Shown: piece after piece, positions 45,366 to 54,684 of the stretch
How the letters are laid out: every line of letters begins with the position of its first letter
Position numbering within the stretch: position 1 is the first letter of the stretch
NCBI GenBank assembly: GCA_902618195.1
Contig: CACMZO010000006.1
Coordinates: 1 to 55,434 of the forward strand
Source of the DNA: an uncultured SAR116 cluster alpha proteobacterium
GTDB lineage: Bacteria > Pseudomonadota > Alphaproteobacteria > Puniceispirillales > Marisalimonadaceae
Length of the DNA stretch: 55,434 nucleotides
Reading direction: 5' to 3'
Program-made: the position numbers and the translations under genes
Notes under the pieces: generated by a model
Databases searched by the model: none
What the model saw: the letters and a program-made list of their open reading frames with translations, nothing else
What the model was told of the DNA's origin: nothing

Positions 45366-46122
45366 TAAAATTAAAAAATTTATTCTTTTTTTTAATATCA
45401 AAACTTTAATTATAATTGTGTTAACACTTTCAACTCTGTTAATTACATACTTTTCTTATTTTAAATATAAAGATTTGATTGAAGAGCAACTTGCATTGAA
45501 TAAGGAGAGACTTTTATTTGGGCTTAATAATACTACACCAAATTTAATTGTTTTAGGGAATAATTATATCGATACAAAGTCTTTAGTTAATGAATTAAAA
45601 AAAAAATTAGATAAAGATAATAATCATAACAACCTTGATCTCATATCAAATGTATTAAAGAAAAAAAATTTAATAAAAAAGTTTATTATAACTAAAAAGT
45701 CTAATAATTTGATACAAATCAAAATAGAAGAAAAAAATATAATTGGTTTATTAAAAATTGAAAATAATTATTATCTCATAGATGAATTCAATAATATAAT
45801 AGAGTCAAAAATTACTCAAAACTTATTTCATTTACCTATTTTTCTTGGTAAAAACTCTAGTAAAAATGCTAATGTTATATTAAGTTTAATAAAAGAAGGT
45901 AATATAAATTTAAATTATTTGTCTTTTTCTTTTGTTGATCAAAGAAGATGGAATATTAGTTTGAAAAATGGAGTAAAAATTTTATTACCTGAAACTAAAG
46001 TATTAGATACACTTAAATTACTTAACAAAGTGGTTTCAAAATATAATATCTTAAATGGTAATTTTATTGAAATCGATTTGAGGATTTATGGGAAGTATTT
46101 TCTTAAACCAAAAATAAATTAA
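45352..46122 (+). CDS. ftsQ: Cell division protein FtsQ
   Basis: A 256-residue bitopic protein. TTG start at 45352 overlaps ddl by 14 nt, with a poor ribosome binding site. One membrane segment (about 15-37), then a POTRA domain (KKKNLIKKFIITKKSNNLIQIKIEEKN split across loops) and the FtsQ domain with LPIFLGKNS and VDQRRWNISLKNGVKILLP. It bridges FtsL/FtsB to the early divisome. The sequence is fast-evolving, and position supports the call. Confidence 0.87.
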   Translation: MKRFSKIKKFILFFNIKTLIIIVLTLSTLLITYFSYFKYKDLIEEQLALNKERLLFGLNNTTPNLIVLGNNYIDTKSLVNELKKKLDKDNNHNNLDLISNVLKKKNLIKKFIITKKSNNLIQIKIEEKNIIGLLKIENNYYLIDEFNNIIESKITQNLFHLPIFLGKNSSKNANVILSLIKEGNINLNYLSFSFVDQRRWNISLKNGVKILLPETKVLDTLKLLNKVVSKYNILNGNFIEIDLRIYGKYFLKPKIN

Positions 46123-46127
46123 AGGTG
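46122..46127 (+). promoter_or_regulatory. Shine-Dalgarno that positions an ATT start for ftsA
   Basis: AAGGTG ends 5 nt before an ATT at 46133. No ATG, GTG or TTG lies in the ftsA frame between the in-frame TAA at 46115 and the conserved motif VGLDIGNSK, so this site decides the start. Confidence 0.6.
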
Positions 46128-46132
46128 AAATA

Positions 46133-47350
46133 ATTAATTATAACAAAAGTAAAATTCATGTTGGCTTAGACATAGGTAATAGTAAAATTGCATGCTTGAT
46201 TGGTCAATCTGTAGATAACAACAATATACAAATCAAAGTATTAGGGTTTGGACAACATATTTCTATGGGTTTAAACAAAGGAGAAGTAATAGATTTGCAT
46301 AAATTGTCCAATGCTATTTCTAAATCTGTTGAAAAAGCCGAAGAAATGGCAGGATTTAGAATTTCAAATATCACATGCAATATAACTGGCGGTTTACCAT
46401 TTACTAAAATTACGTCTGATAAGATAGAAAATGCTAATGATATAATAAAAAAAGAAGATGTATTAAACCTTTTAAACTTAGATAAATACAAATCAAAATA
46501 TAAAAATTATATTCAAATTAGAAGAAAACCCAAAGCTTTTAAAATTGATTATAATCAAGAAGTTGATAATCCGATTGGACTTAAAAGTAAAAGTTTAACG
46601 TTAGAGGCAATTAACACCTATGTTAATAAAAACGTTATTTCAAATTTAAATAAATCGATTGAATTATGTCATTTAACAGTAAATCAATTTTATACAACAC
46701 CAGAAATAAATGGAATTTCGACGATGATTAAAGAAGAAAGAGATCTTGGTGCTATTATCATTGATATAGGTGCAAGCTTAACTTCTATCGGCATTTATTT
46801 AAAAGATAGTTTAATTTATTCTAGCTTTATTAAAGTAGGTGGAATTCATATAACTAGTGACCTTGTAAAAGGACTAGGCACTGAATCAGAAGAAGCTGAA
46901 AAACTTAAAATTTTACATGGATCAACAGAAGTAAATCAATTAGATAATTATAAAAACATTGATGTTAATATAATTAATGAGAGAGGTGAGCTTTCTTCAC
47001 AAAATTTTCCTAAATCTATGTTAATTGGAATTATCAAGCCTAGAGTTGAAGAAATTTTTGAATTAGTAATTCAAAATTTAAAAAATTCTTTTCCTGAGTA
47101 TACAAAAATTTCAAAAGTAATTATTACAGGTGGAACATCAAATCTTCATGGAATTAGTAGTATTGCGAAATCTTATTTTAAATGTAATATAAGGATTGGC
47201 AAACCTATTGGTCTCTTAAATGCACCTGACTTACTTCAATCGCCGAGCTTTAGCTGCTTAACTGGTTTAGTATTAAAAAGTTCAAGAGAGCAAAACAACA
47301 ATGGGCTATATAGTTTTGTAAAAAAATTAAGAGAATTTTTTTTTAATTAA
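46133..47350 (+). CDS. ftsA: Cell division protein FtsA (probable ATT start)
   Basis: A 405-residue actin-like protein from the ATT at 46133. A TTG at 46196 would remove the conserved KIHVGLDIGNSKIACLIG phosphate-1 loop, so it is not the true start. Other sites are TCNITGG (1C/adenosine region), IIDIGASLTSIGIYL (phosphate 2) and VIITGGTSNLHGI (adenosine). The C-terminus lacks a clearly seen amphipathic helix but ends SFVKKLREFFFN, a plausible membrane-targeting segment. It anchors FtsZ to the membrane. ftsZ does not follow. Confidence 0.9.
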   Translation: MNYNKSKIHVGLDIGNSKIACLIGQSVDNNNIQIKVLGFGQHISMGLNKGEVIDLHKLSNAISKSVEKAEEMAGFRISNITCNITGGLPFTKITSDKIENANDIIKKEDVLNLLNLDKYKSKYKNYIQIRRKPKAFKIDYNQEVDNPIGLKSKSLTLEAINTYVNKNVISNLNKSIELCHLTVNQFYTTPEINGISTMIKEERDLGAIIIDIGASLTSIGIYLKDSLIYSSFIKVGGIHITSDLVKGLGTESEEAEKLKILHGSTEVNQLDNYKNIDVNIINERGELSSQNFPKSMLIGIIKPRVEEIFELVIQNLKNSFPEYTKISKVIITGGTSNLHGISSIAKSYFKCNIRIGKPIGLLNAPDLLQSPSFSCLTGLVLKSSREQNNNGLYSFVKKLREFFFN

Positions 47351-47434
47351 ACGTCATTCATATTATGAAACATTTAGTAACTATATTTGATTTGATATAG
47401 TAAATAATTCGAATATATTCATTAATGGAATAAT

Positions 47435-48385
47435 ATGAACATAATTAATTCACAAATATTTAATAATAACTCATATCAAAAAACTATATGTTCACCTATT
47501 TCTTTTAGTGGGGTTGGAATTCATAGTGGCAAAGCTGTGAATATGACACTTTATCCTGCTGATGAAGATTTTGGTATTGTATTTAAAAGAACAGATTTAG
47601 ATTTAAACAATTATATCAAAGTAACCCCAGAAAACATAGACTTTTCAAGATATTGTTCTAAGTTAAAAAATAAAAATGGAGTATGTGTAAACACAGTTGA
47701 GCATCTTCTTGCCTCACTTCATGCATTTGATATTAATAATTTACTAATTGAAATTAATTCAAGTGAATTACCAGCTATGGACGGAAGTTCTTATGAGTTT
47801 ACAAAAAAACTTGCCCAGGTTGGTTTAGAAAGTCAAAAAAAATCAAAAAAAGTTTTGAAAATTCTTAAAAAAGTAGCCATTAAAGATGGCACGAGATCAA
47901 TAAAAGTTTTGCCATCTACTCACTTATCATTTTCGATCAAAATTAATTTTACAAATAATTTAATTGGTAAAGATGAATATATCTATACTCATAACACTCA
48001 AAATTTTATTGAAGATATTTGTTACGCTAGGACTTTCTGTCTTTCAAAAGATATTGTGAAATTAAGAGCTGGTGGTTTTGGTTTAGGCGGTAATTTGAAT
48101 AATGTTATTGTTGTAAAAGATAACCAAATAATGAATGAAAGTGGTCTTAGGTGTAAAAAGGAATTTGTAAAACACAAATTATTAGATTGTGTTGGTGATT
48201 TTTATATATCTGGCTTACCAATTTTAGGAAGCATTCATGCGATACAACCGGGCCATGAATTGAATAATAGGTTAATTAAAAAGATTTTTCAAAATAAAAA
48301 CAATTATGAGATTATGGAACTTAACCCATATAACTTACCTGTTTCTCATCAAGAAAACACTCTAAATAATGTTAATGTTGCTTAA
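47435..48385 (+). CDS. lpxC: UDP-3-O-acyl-GlcNAc deacetylase LpxC
   Basis: A 316-residue zinc hydrolase. Zinc ligands are His90 (TVEHLLASL), His247 and Asp251 (FVKHKLLDCVGD); His268 in GSIHAIQPGH is the general acid. It also has SGVGIHSGK and CYARTFCL. It catalyses the committed step of lipid A synthesis, so the outer membrane has LPS. Its start is 84 nt after ftsA. Confidence 0.95.
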   Translation: MNIINSQIFNNNSYQKTICSPISFSGVGIHSGKAVNMTLYPADEDFGIVFKRTDLDLNNYIKVTPENIDFSRYCSKLKNKNGVCVNTVEHLLASLHAFDINNLLIEINSSELPAMDGSSYEFTKKLAQVGLESQKKSKKVLKILKKVAIKDGTRSIKVLPSTHLSFSIKINFTNNLIGKDEYIYTHNTQNFIEDICYARTFCLSKDIVKLRAGGFGLGGNLNNVIVVKDNQIMNESGLRCKKEFVKHKLLDCVGDFYISGLPILGSIHAIQPGHELNNRLIKKIFQNKNNYEIMELNPYNLPVSHQENTLNNVNVA

Positions 48386-48443
48386 TTAATAGTTTGGAAT
48401 AATTTTAAAAATAAGCTAATTTAATCAATTAATTTATTTAATT

Positions 48444-49238
48444 ATGGCTCATATTTTCAAATTTATAATTCTATTACTATTATTTTCTTGTTCGGCGAAT
48501 AAAAAGGAAATCACAATTTCCCAAGGAAATGATAAAAATATATTTGAAAAAGGCATCCAATTAATTGAAGAAAAAAAATTTAAGGAAAGTATTAATCAAT
48601 TTATAAAAATCAATGATGAATTTCCTTATTCAAAATATTCTAGTCAAGCACAAATTTATAATGCTTATTTAAATTTTGAACTTAATAAACCAGATAAAAC
48701 AATTTTATTATTAACTGATTATATATCTATGAATCCTAATGGTATATTTACTGAATATGCTGAATATCTTATAGCTATGTGTTATTATATTAAAGTTTCT
48801 GACCCAAGCAGAGACAGTAAATTTACTAAAATCGCTATAGAAAAGTTTAAGAAAATTATAAGGTCAAACCCAAATTCAAAATATGCAAAAGATGCTAAAT
48901 TTAAATTAGCATATTTAAATAATTATTTAGCTAGAAAAGAGTTTGAGGTAGGGATGTATTATTTAAAAAATAATGCCCCGTCTCCAGCTATAAATAGATT
49001 CTCAGTAGTAATTAGAGATTATCAGGGATCTAGTATTATACCTCAAACTTTATACAGAATGTATGAAGCTTTTGAAATGTTGAAATTAAAGGATAAATCC
49101 GATCAAACATATTCAATTCTAAAATATAATTTTCCAGAAAGTAAATGGACTAAAGAAATAACTAGTAAAAAAAATAATATTATTGAAGAACCAGGTTATT
49201 TTAAAAATATAATGAATAAAATGATTTCAATTTTCTAA
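48444..49238 (+). CDS. bamD: Outer membrane assembly lipoprotein BamD
   Basis: A 264-residue lipoprotein. The lipobox is LFSC with Cys16. Five TPR-like repeats follow: IFEKGIQLIEEKKFKESINQ, FPYSKYSSQAQIYNAY, TEYAEYLIAMCYY, NSKYAKDAKFKLAYL, and IPQTLYRMYEAFEML (each truncated in the repeat sense). It is part of the BAM complex. Position between lpxC and recN is typical of alphaproteobacteria. Confidence 0.9.
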   Translation: MAHIFKFIILLLLFSCSANKKEITISQGNDKNIFEKGIQLIEEKKFKESINQFIKINDEFPYSKYSSQAQIYNAYLNFELNKPDKTILLLTDYISMNPNGIFTEYAEYLIAMCYYIKVSDPSRDSKFTKIAIEKFKKIIRSNPNSKYAKDAKFKLAYLNNYLARKEFEVGMYYLKNNAPSPAINRFSVVIRDYQGSSIIPQTLYRMYEAFEMLKLKDKSDQTYSILKYNFPESKWTKEITSKKNNIIEEPGYFKNIMNKMISIF

Positions 49239-49244
49239 TCCTAA

Positions 49245-50903
49245 ATGTTATCTCTGCTTATAATTAAAGATATTGTTTTAATAAAAGATTTAAACTTAAA
49301 TTTCTATAAAGGTTTTACAGTTTTAACTGGAGAAACTGGAACTGGTAAATCTATACTAATTGATTCATTAGGATTAATATTAGGAAATAGAGCAAATTTT
49401 AATTTAATAAGAAAAGGTCAAACAAAAGGATCTGTAACTGCTATTTTCCAAAACTTAAACGATGAAACTATTATTTCTTATTTAAATGAAATTAATATTG
49501 ATATAAATGATGAATTTATAATACGAAGAGAAATTCATTCTAATGGCAAATCTTTTTCATATCTAAATGACACTCCTATTTCTATAAATACTCTAAAAAA
49601 AGTTGTAAGTCATTTTATTGAAATACAAGGTCAATTTGAAAATCACACTTTATTAATTGAAAAAAATCATATTGATTTACTTGATAAATACTGTGTTAAC
49701 GATAAACTGAAAGAAAATGTTTTAAATTCTTGGGAAAATTATAAATCTAACAAAAATAAATTAAGTAATTTAATTTCATTGAATGAAAAAAATAAGAGTG
49801 ATAGCGATTATTTAGAATTTTCTCTCAATGAATTTAATGAGATAAAACCACAAGGCAATGAAGAAAATGAACTCATTGTAAAAAGAAAAGCTTTAATAAA
49901 TAGAGATAAATTTGTTCAAACTTTTAATGAAGCTAAAAACTTAATTGATGGTGAAAATAGTTTAGAAACTGCAGTTAAAAATTTAATACGTTTATTTTCA
50001 AAACTTGAAAGCTATAACAATCAATCCGTTAATCAAATTAACAAGCTTCTGAATGAAAATTATATTATTTTAGAAGAGTTATCTCTATTGATTAATAAAA
50101 GCGAATTTTTATATGAAAATAAAGATAATACTTTGGACGTAATCGATGATAGATTATATAAATTGAGGAATTTATCAAAAAAACATAATTGTCAGATAGA
50201 TTCATTACCACAAAAACAAATTGAAATAGAACAAAAATTAAACTCAATTAAAAATTTTTCACTTGAATTAGATAATCAAACAAATTTAACAAATAAGGCT
50301 TATAATGAATATTTAGAGTTAGCAAAAAAGTTATCTATCAATAGAATAGAAGTAAGCAAAAAACTAGAGAGCGAAGTGAATGATGAACTTCCAGCTCTGA
50401 AATTAGATAATGCAAAATTTTCAATAATAATTAATCCTCTTCAAGATACCCTTTTTTCGTCCAAAGGAATAGATGATGTTAAATTTTACGCTCAAACAAA
50501 TAAAGATACAAAATTAGGTAAAATTTCTGAAATTGCATCAGGAGGAGAATTATCTAGGTTTCTTCTAATTATGAAACTCGTTATTGAAAAAGATAATACA
50601 ATTAAAACTCTTATTTTTGACGAAGTTGATAGTGGTGTTGGAGGTGCTACTGCAAGCGCAATTGGAACCAAATTATTAAAGATTGGGAATAATCAACAAA
50701 CTATTGTTGTTACACATTCACCCCAGGTAGCAGCAAAAGGCAATCATCATATTTTAATAAAAAAAAGTAATATTAAAAATGAAACAATTACTGAAACATT
50801 TGAACTAAATCATCAAGAAAAAATTGAAGAAATAGCTAGAATGATATCAGATGATAACATATCTGATGAAGCAAGAAATGCAGCTTTAAAATTGTTGAAT
50901 TAA
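49245..50903 (+). CDS. recN: DNA repair ATPase RecN
   Basis: A 552-residue SMC-like ATPase. Walker A is GETGTGKSIL (29-38); coiled coils fill residues about 160-360; the signature is EIASGGELSRFLLIMKL; Walker B is LIFDEVDSGVGG; VVTHSPQVAAKG is the switch. It acts early in double-strand break repair. The gap to ligA is 1 nt. Confidence 0.95.
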   Translation: MLSLLIIKDIVLIKDLNLNFYKGFTVLTGETGTGKSILIDSLGLILGNRANFNLIRKGQTKGSVTAIFQNLNDETIISYLNEINIDINDEFIIRREIHSNGKSFSYLNDTPISINTLKKVVSHFIEIQGQFENHTLLIEKNHIDLLDKYCVNDKLKENVLNSWENYKSNKNKLSNLISLNEKNKSDSDYLEFSLNEFNEIKPQGNEENELIVKRKALINRDKFVQTFNEAKNLIDGENSLETAVKNLIRLFSKLESYNNQSVNQINKLLNENYIILEELSLLINKSEFLYENKDNTLDVIDDRLYKLRNLSKKHNCQIDSLPQKQIEIEQKLNSIKNFSLELDNQTNLTNKAYNEYLELAKKLSINRIEVSKKLESEVNDELPALKLDNAKFSIIINPLQDTLFSSKGIDDVKFYAQTNKDTKLGKISEIASGGELSRFLLIMKLVIEKDNTIKTLIFDEVDSGVGGATASAIGTKLLKIGNNQQTIVVTHSPQVAAKGNHHILIKKSNIKNETITETFELNHQEKIEEIARMISDDNISDEARNAALKLLN

Positions 50904-50904
50904 T

Positions 50905-52938
50905 ATGTCCAGTGATGTTTATAACCGTTTGTCATTTCTTAAAAGCCAAATAGAACGTCATAATAAATTATATCATGGCCATGATGATCCAGTAATATCC
51001 GATAAAGAGTTTGATAATATTTGTATTGAATACGATAATTTAGTTGTTAGAAATCCAAATTTAGGATTTACGAAAAGAGAAGATGTTGGTTTTGAACCAT
51101 TAGAAAAATTTACTAAAGTGAAACATAGTAAACCAATGTTATCATTGAACAATGGTTTCAACATGAATGATATCGAAGATTTCATAGAGAGAACTCGTAA
51201 ATATTTAAAGCTAAATCATACTGATATTGAATTTGTATGTGAACCAAAAATAGATGGTCTATCTATATCCTTATTATATGAAAATGGTGAATTATGCCAA
51301 GCCCTTACAAGAGGCAATGGTTATGAAGGTGAATTAGTAACCGAAAATATTTTAACAATTGATAACATTCCAAAAAAAATCATTGATTATCCTGAATTTT
51401 TAGAAGTTAGAGGCGAAATATTTATTTTAAAGAATGACTTTGAAAAACTTAATAAAGAACAATTAACTAATGATAAAAAAGTTTTTTCAAATCCAAGAAA
51501 TGCTGCTGCTGGATCAATACGACAAAAAGATAGCAATGAAATTAAAAAAAGAAATCTAATGTTTTTTGCTTATACGGTAGGCGAAGTATCTGATAAAAAT
51601 CTCTTTGACACACAAATTAACCTTTTAAATAAATTTAAATATTGGGGATTTAATATACCAGAAAATATTAAATTGCTAAAAACACTTGATGAAATATCAA
51701 GTTATTACAATTCCATGTTAGAAATGAGAGATAAAATTGATTATGAAATTGATGGGCTAGTATATAAAGTAAACTCTTTTGCATTACAAAAAAGACTTGG
51801 CGAAATGTCTAGAGCCCCAAGGTGGGCTATTGCTCATAAACTGCCAAGCTTAATTAAGGAAACTATAATAGAAAAAATTGATTTACAAGTAGGAAGAACT
51901 GGAACAATAACACCTGTTGCAAGGGTAAAAAAAGTAAAAATTGGTGGTGTTGAAGTATCAAACGTCACACTTCATAACGAAGATGAAATAGAAAGAAAAG
52001 ATATAAGAATTGGTGATACGGTCTTAATAGAAAGGGCCGGCGATGTAATACCTCATATTTTGAGCGTGGTTAAAGAAAAAAGAATAAAAATGTCTGAGAA
52101 GTATTTTATTTCGAAACACTGCCCTGCATGCGGTCAAATTACTATCAAAAAAGAAGATGAGGCTGCAAGAAAATGTATAAATACTGATTGTAAAGCTCAG
52201 AAAATCGAAAGTTTAATTCACTTTTGTTCGAAAAATGGAATGAATATCGATGGACTTGGCAACAAACAAATAAAATTATTTTTTAAGAAAGGCATTGTAA
52301 CAAGATATAGTGATATTTTTAAACTCTATGAAAAGAAAGATGAGTTGAAAAGTTATGATGGTTTTGGAGAATTATCTGTAAATAAATTACTTTCAAATAT
52401 TAACAAAGCTAAATTAGTGAATTTTGATAAATTTTTAACTTCTTTAGGCATCAAACAAGTTGGAGAAAATACTTCTAAAATTTTAGCTGAACATTACATA
52501 GATTTGCCTAATCTAATAAATAATATTAAAAAAGCTACTGATAAAGTTTCTAATGAATTTGAATATCTTGTTAATATTGATCAAATAGGATTGAGTGTTG
52601 CAGAAGATATAATTAACTTTTTTAATTCTTCTACAAATCTTGATGAATTAGATAAATTATCTCAACGATTAAGTATAAAACCATACCAAAAATTAAATGT
52701 TGATAACTATTTCTTAAATAAAAAAGTCGTAATTACAGGAACTTTAAATAATTTTACTAGAGATGAAATTAAAACAAAACTTAATTCATTAGGCTCAAAA
52801 TTTGTAAGTCAAGTTTCCAAGAATATAGATTTAGTGATATATGGAGAAAACCCTGGAAGCAAGCTTTCAAAAGCACAAGAATTAAACATAAAAATTATAG
52901 ATGAAAAAAAACTCAATGAAATTCTTGATAAATTATAA
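50905..52938 (+). CDS. ligA: NAD-dependent DNA ligase LigA
   Basis: A 677-residue ligase. The adenylation Lys115 lies in CEPKIDGLS; VGRTGTITPVARV begins the OB fold; the zinc finger is CPACG and CINTDCK; HhH repeats follow (IDGLGNKQIKLFF, GFGELSVNKLL); a C-terminal BRCT domain begins VVITGTLNNFTRDEI. It seals Okazaki fragments. It ends 6 nt into the convergent pepP gene. Confidence 0.96.
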   Translation: MSSDVYNRLSFLKSQIERHNKLYHGHDDPVISDKEFDNICIEYDNLVVRNPNLGFTKREDVGFEPLEKFTKVKHSKPMLSLNNGFNMNDIEDFIERTRKYLKLNHTDIEFVCEPKIDGLSISLLYENGELCQALTRGNGYEGELVTENILTIDNIPKKIIDYPEFLEVRGEIFILKNDFEKLNKEQLTNDKKVFSNPRNAAAGSIRQKDSNEIKKRNLMFFAYTVGEVSDKNLFDTQINLLNKFKYWGFNIPENIKLLKTLDEISSYYNSMLEMRDKIDYEIDGLVYKVNSFALQKRLGEMSRAPRWAIAHKLPSLIKETIIEKIDLQVGRTGTITPVARVKKVKIGGVEVSNVTLHNEDEIERKDIRIGDTVLIERAGDVIPHILSVVKEKRIKMSEKYFISKHCPACGQITIKKEDEAARKCINTDCKAQKIESLIHFCSKNGMNIDGLGNKQIKLFFKKGIVTRYSDIFKLYEKKDELKSYDGFGELSVNKLLSNINKAKLVNFDKFLTSLGIKQVGENTSKILAEHYIDLPNLINNIKKATDKVSNEFEYLVNIDQIGLSVAEDIINFFNSSTNLDELDKLSQRLSIKPYQKLNVDNYFLNKKVVITGTLNNFTRDEIKTKLNSLGSKFVSQVSKNIDLVIYGENPGSKLSKAQELNIKIIDEKKLNEILDKL

Positions 52939-54684
52939 AATTGAAGTTTTTCTATTTAAAAAATTAACTAAATCACCATCTCTTTTCATAATGAAAGGTT
53001 TTATCTTTTCATTAACCAATTTATGATATTCATTGATCTGATTTATTTCTGTTTTTGATAATAATTTTTTATCGATTAACTTTTTTTCATATGGAATAAG
53101 AGTTAAAGTTTCAAAACTTAAAAAGTCTCCAACTTTTTTTATTAATTCTAGGTTTTCAATTCTAATTCCAAATTTTGGTCCGTAATAACCGGGTTCGTTT
53201 GAAATCACCATTCCTGGTTTTAATTCATTTGAATTTGTTTTACTTATTGATACTGGTCCCTCATGAACGTTTGAATAAAATCCAACCCCATGACCAGTGC
53301 CATGAGCGTAATCCATTTTATTTTGCCATAGAGCTGCTCTTGCAATAGAGTCTATTTCTTTTCCTAAAGTTCCTTTAGGAAATACTAGATTTGAAAGACT
53401 TAAGTGACCTTTTAAAACAATAGTGTATTTAGCTTTCATATCATTAGTAGGTTGTCCATGTATTAATACTCTGGTTACATCAGTTGTTCCATTTAAATAT
53501 TGACCTCCAGAGTCAATAAGGTACAAGTTATTATTCTTTATCTTTTTACTCTTTCCCTTAGAATATCGGTAATGTATGACTGAGGCATTTTTACCAAAAG
53601 CTGATATAGTAGGAAAACTGTTACTCTTAAACAGTTTGTTTACACTTCTATATTCAAATAACTTTTTAGCTAGATACTCTTCATCAAACATATTATTTTT
53701 ATCTAATTGCTCAAACCAACTCCAGAATTTAATGAAGGCTAGTCCATCAATTTTATGAACTTCTTTAAAGTTTTTTTGTTCAATAGAGTTCTTAATTACT
53801 TTAAGAGAAGAAATAGGGCAAGATATATGTTTATATTTAATTTTATTTTTTTTTAATGCTGATAATACAAACAACGGTGTTGAATTATAATCAACAAGAA
53901 AACTTTCACCAGCAAACATTTTTAAAATAGATTGAAATTTATTCATATTAATTAATTTAATCTCACCATGATCTAATTTACTTAATTGAGGTAAGTCATT
54001 TTCAAAAAAAAGAAAGATTTTCTTGCTAGTATGTATCAATGCAAAACATCTAACTACTGGAGTATATTTTAATTGATTACCCCTTATATTTAACAACCAG
54101 CTAATTGCATCTGGTTTAAATGTTATAAGTGCCTCAGACGAATGATTTAAAATAATCTTGGACAGTCTCTTTATTTTACTAGCAAAATTTTCACCAACAT
54201 ACTTTATAGCTAAATCAACAATTTTATGTTGTGGTATTATGGGTTTGTTATTCCAGATTTCATCAACTAAATTTTTTACACTCAGCATGAATTTTATATT
54301 TTTAATTTTTAATTCACTCTCCAACAATTTAAATTGATTGATTGTTATCAATTTAGTGTCAACGCCAATAATCTGAATTTGGTTATGTGAGTTTAAAAAT
54401 TCAATTATCTTATTTAAACCTCCATCTAGAATAACAAATTCCTTTTGAGAAACTTCTTTTTTTAATTGCTCTTGATATCTTCCATCGCTTATGACTGCAG
54501 ATTTTAACTTTTGGGAAGCTATAATTACTCCCCATCCAGCTGAACCAGAAAAATTAGAAATAAATTTTAATCTTTCATCACTTTCCATAAGTTCTTCTGA
54601 AAAGAAAAGATCATATTTAGGTATGATGTAAGCATCTATATTTTTTGATCTTAAATATTTTTTAAATTCAATAAGCTTTTTCAT
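52933..54684 (-). CDS. pepP: Xaa-Pro aminopeptidase (M24B, AmpP/PepP family)
   Basis: A 583-residue M24 peptidase of the long (creatinase-N duplicated) type. Two N-terminal creatinase-like domains precede the pita-bread domain: LIDSGGQYLNGTTDVTRV (metal Asp residues), HGTGHGVGFYSNVHEGP (His), VISNEPGYYG (Glu) and IRIENLEL (Glu). It cleaves X-Pro N-termini. It is downstream of prmA and overlaps it by 17 nt. Confidence 0.92.
   Translation of the reverse strand: MKKLIEFKKYLRSKNIDAYIIPKYDLFFSEELMESDERLKFISNFSGSAGWGVIIASQKLKSAVISDGRYQEQLKKEVSQKEFVILDGGLNKIIEFLNSHNQIQIIGVDTKLITINQFKLLESELKIKNIKFMLSVKNLVDEIWNNKPIIPQHKIVDLAIKYVGENFASKIKRLSKIILNHSSEALITFKPDAISWLLNIRGNQLKYTPVVRCFALIHTSKKIFLFFENDLPQLSKLDHGEIKLINMNKFQSILKMFAGESFLVDYNSTPLFVLSALKKNKIKYKHISCPISSLKVIKNSIEQKNFKEVHKIDGLAFIKFWSWFEQLDKNNMFDEEYLAKKLFEYRSVNKLFKSNSFPTISAFGKNASVIHYRYSKGKSKKIKNNNLYLIDSGGQYLNGTTDVTRVLIHGQPTNDMKAKYTIVLKGHLSLSNLVFPKGTLGKEIDSIARAALWQNKMDYAHGTGHGVGFYSNVHEGPVSISKTNSNELKPGMVISNEPGYYGPKFGIRIENLELIKKVGDFLSFETLTLIPYEKKLIDKKLLSKTEINQINEYHKLVNEKIKPFIMKRDGDLVNFLNRKTSIL

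Noticed and set aside
46196-47350. A shorter ftsA starting at TTG 46196
   Set aside because: It would delete the VGLDIGNSK phosphate loop, which is needed for the fold and is present upstream in the same frame.
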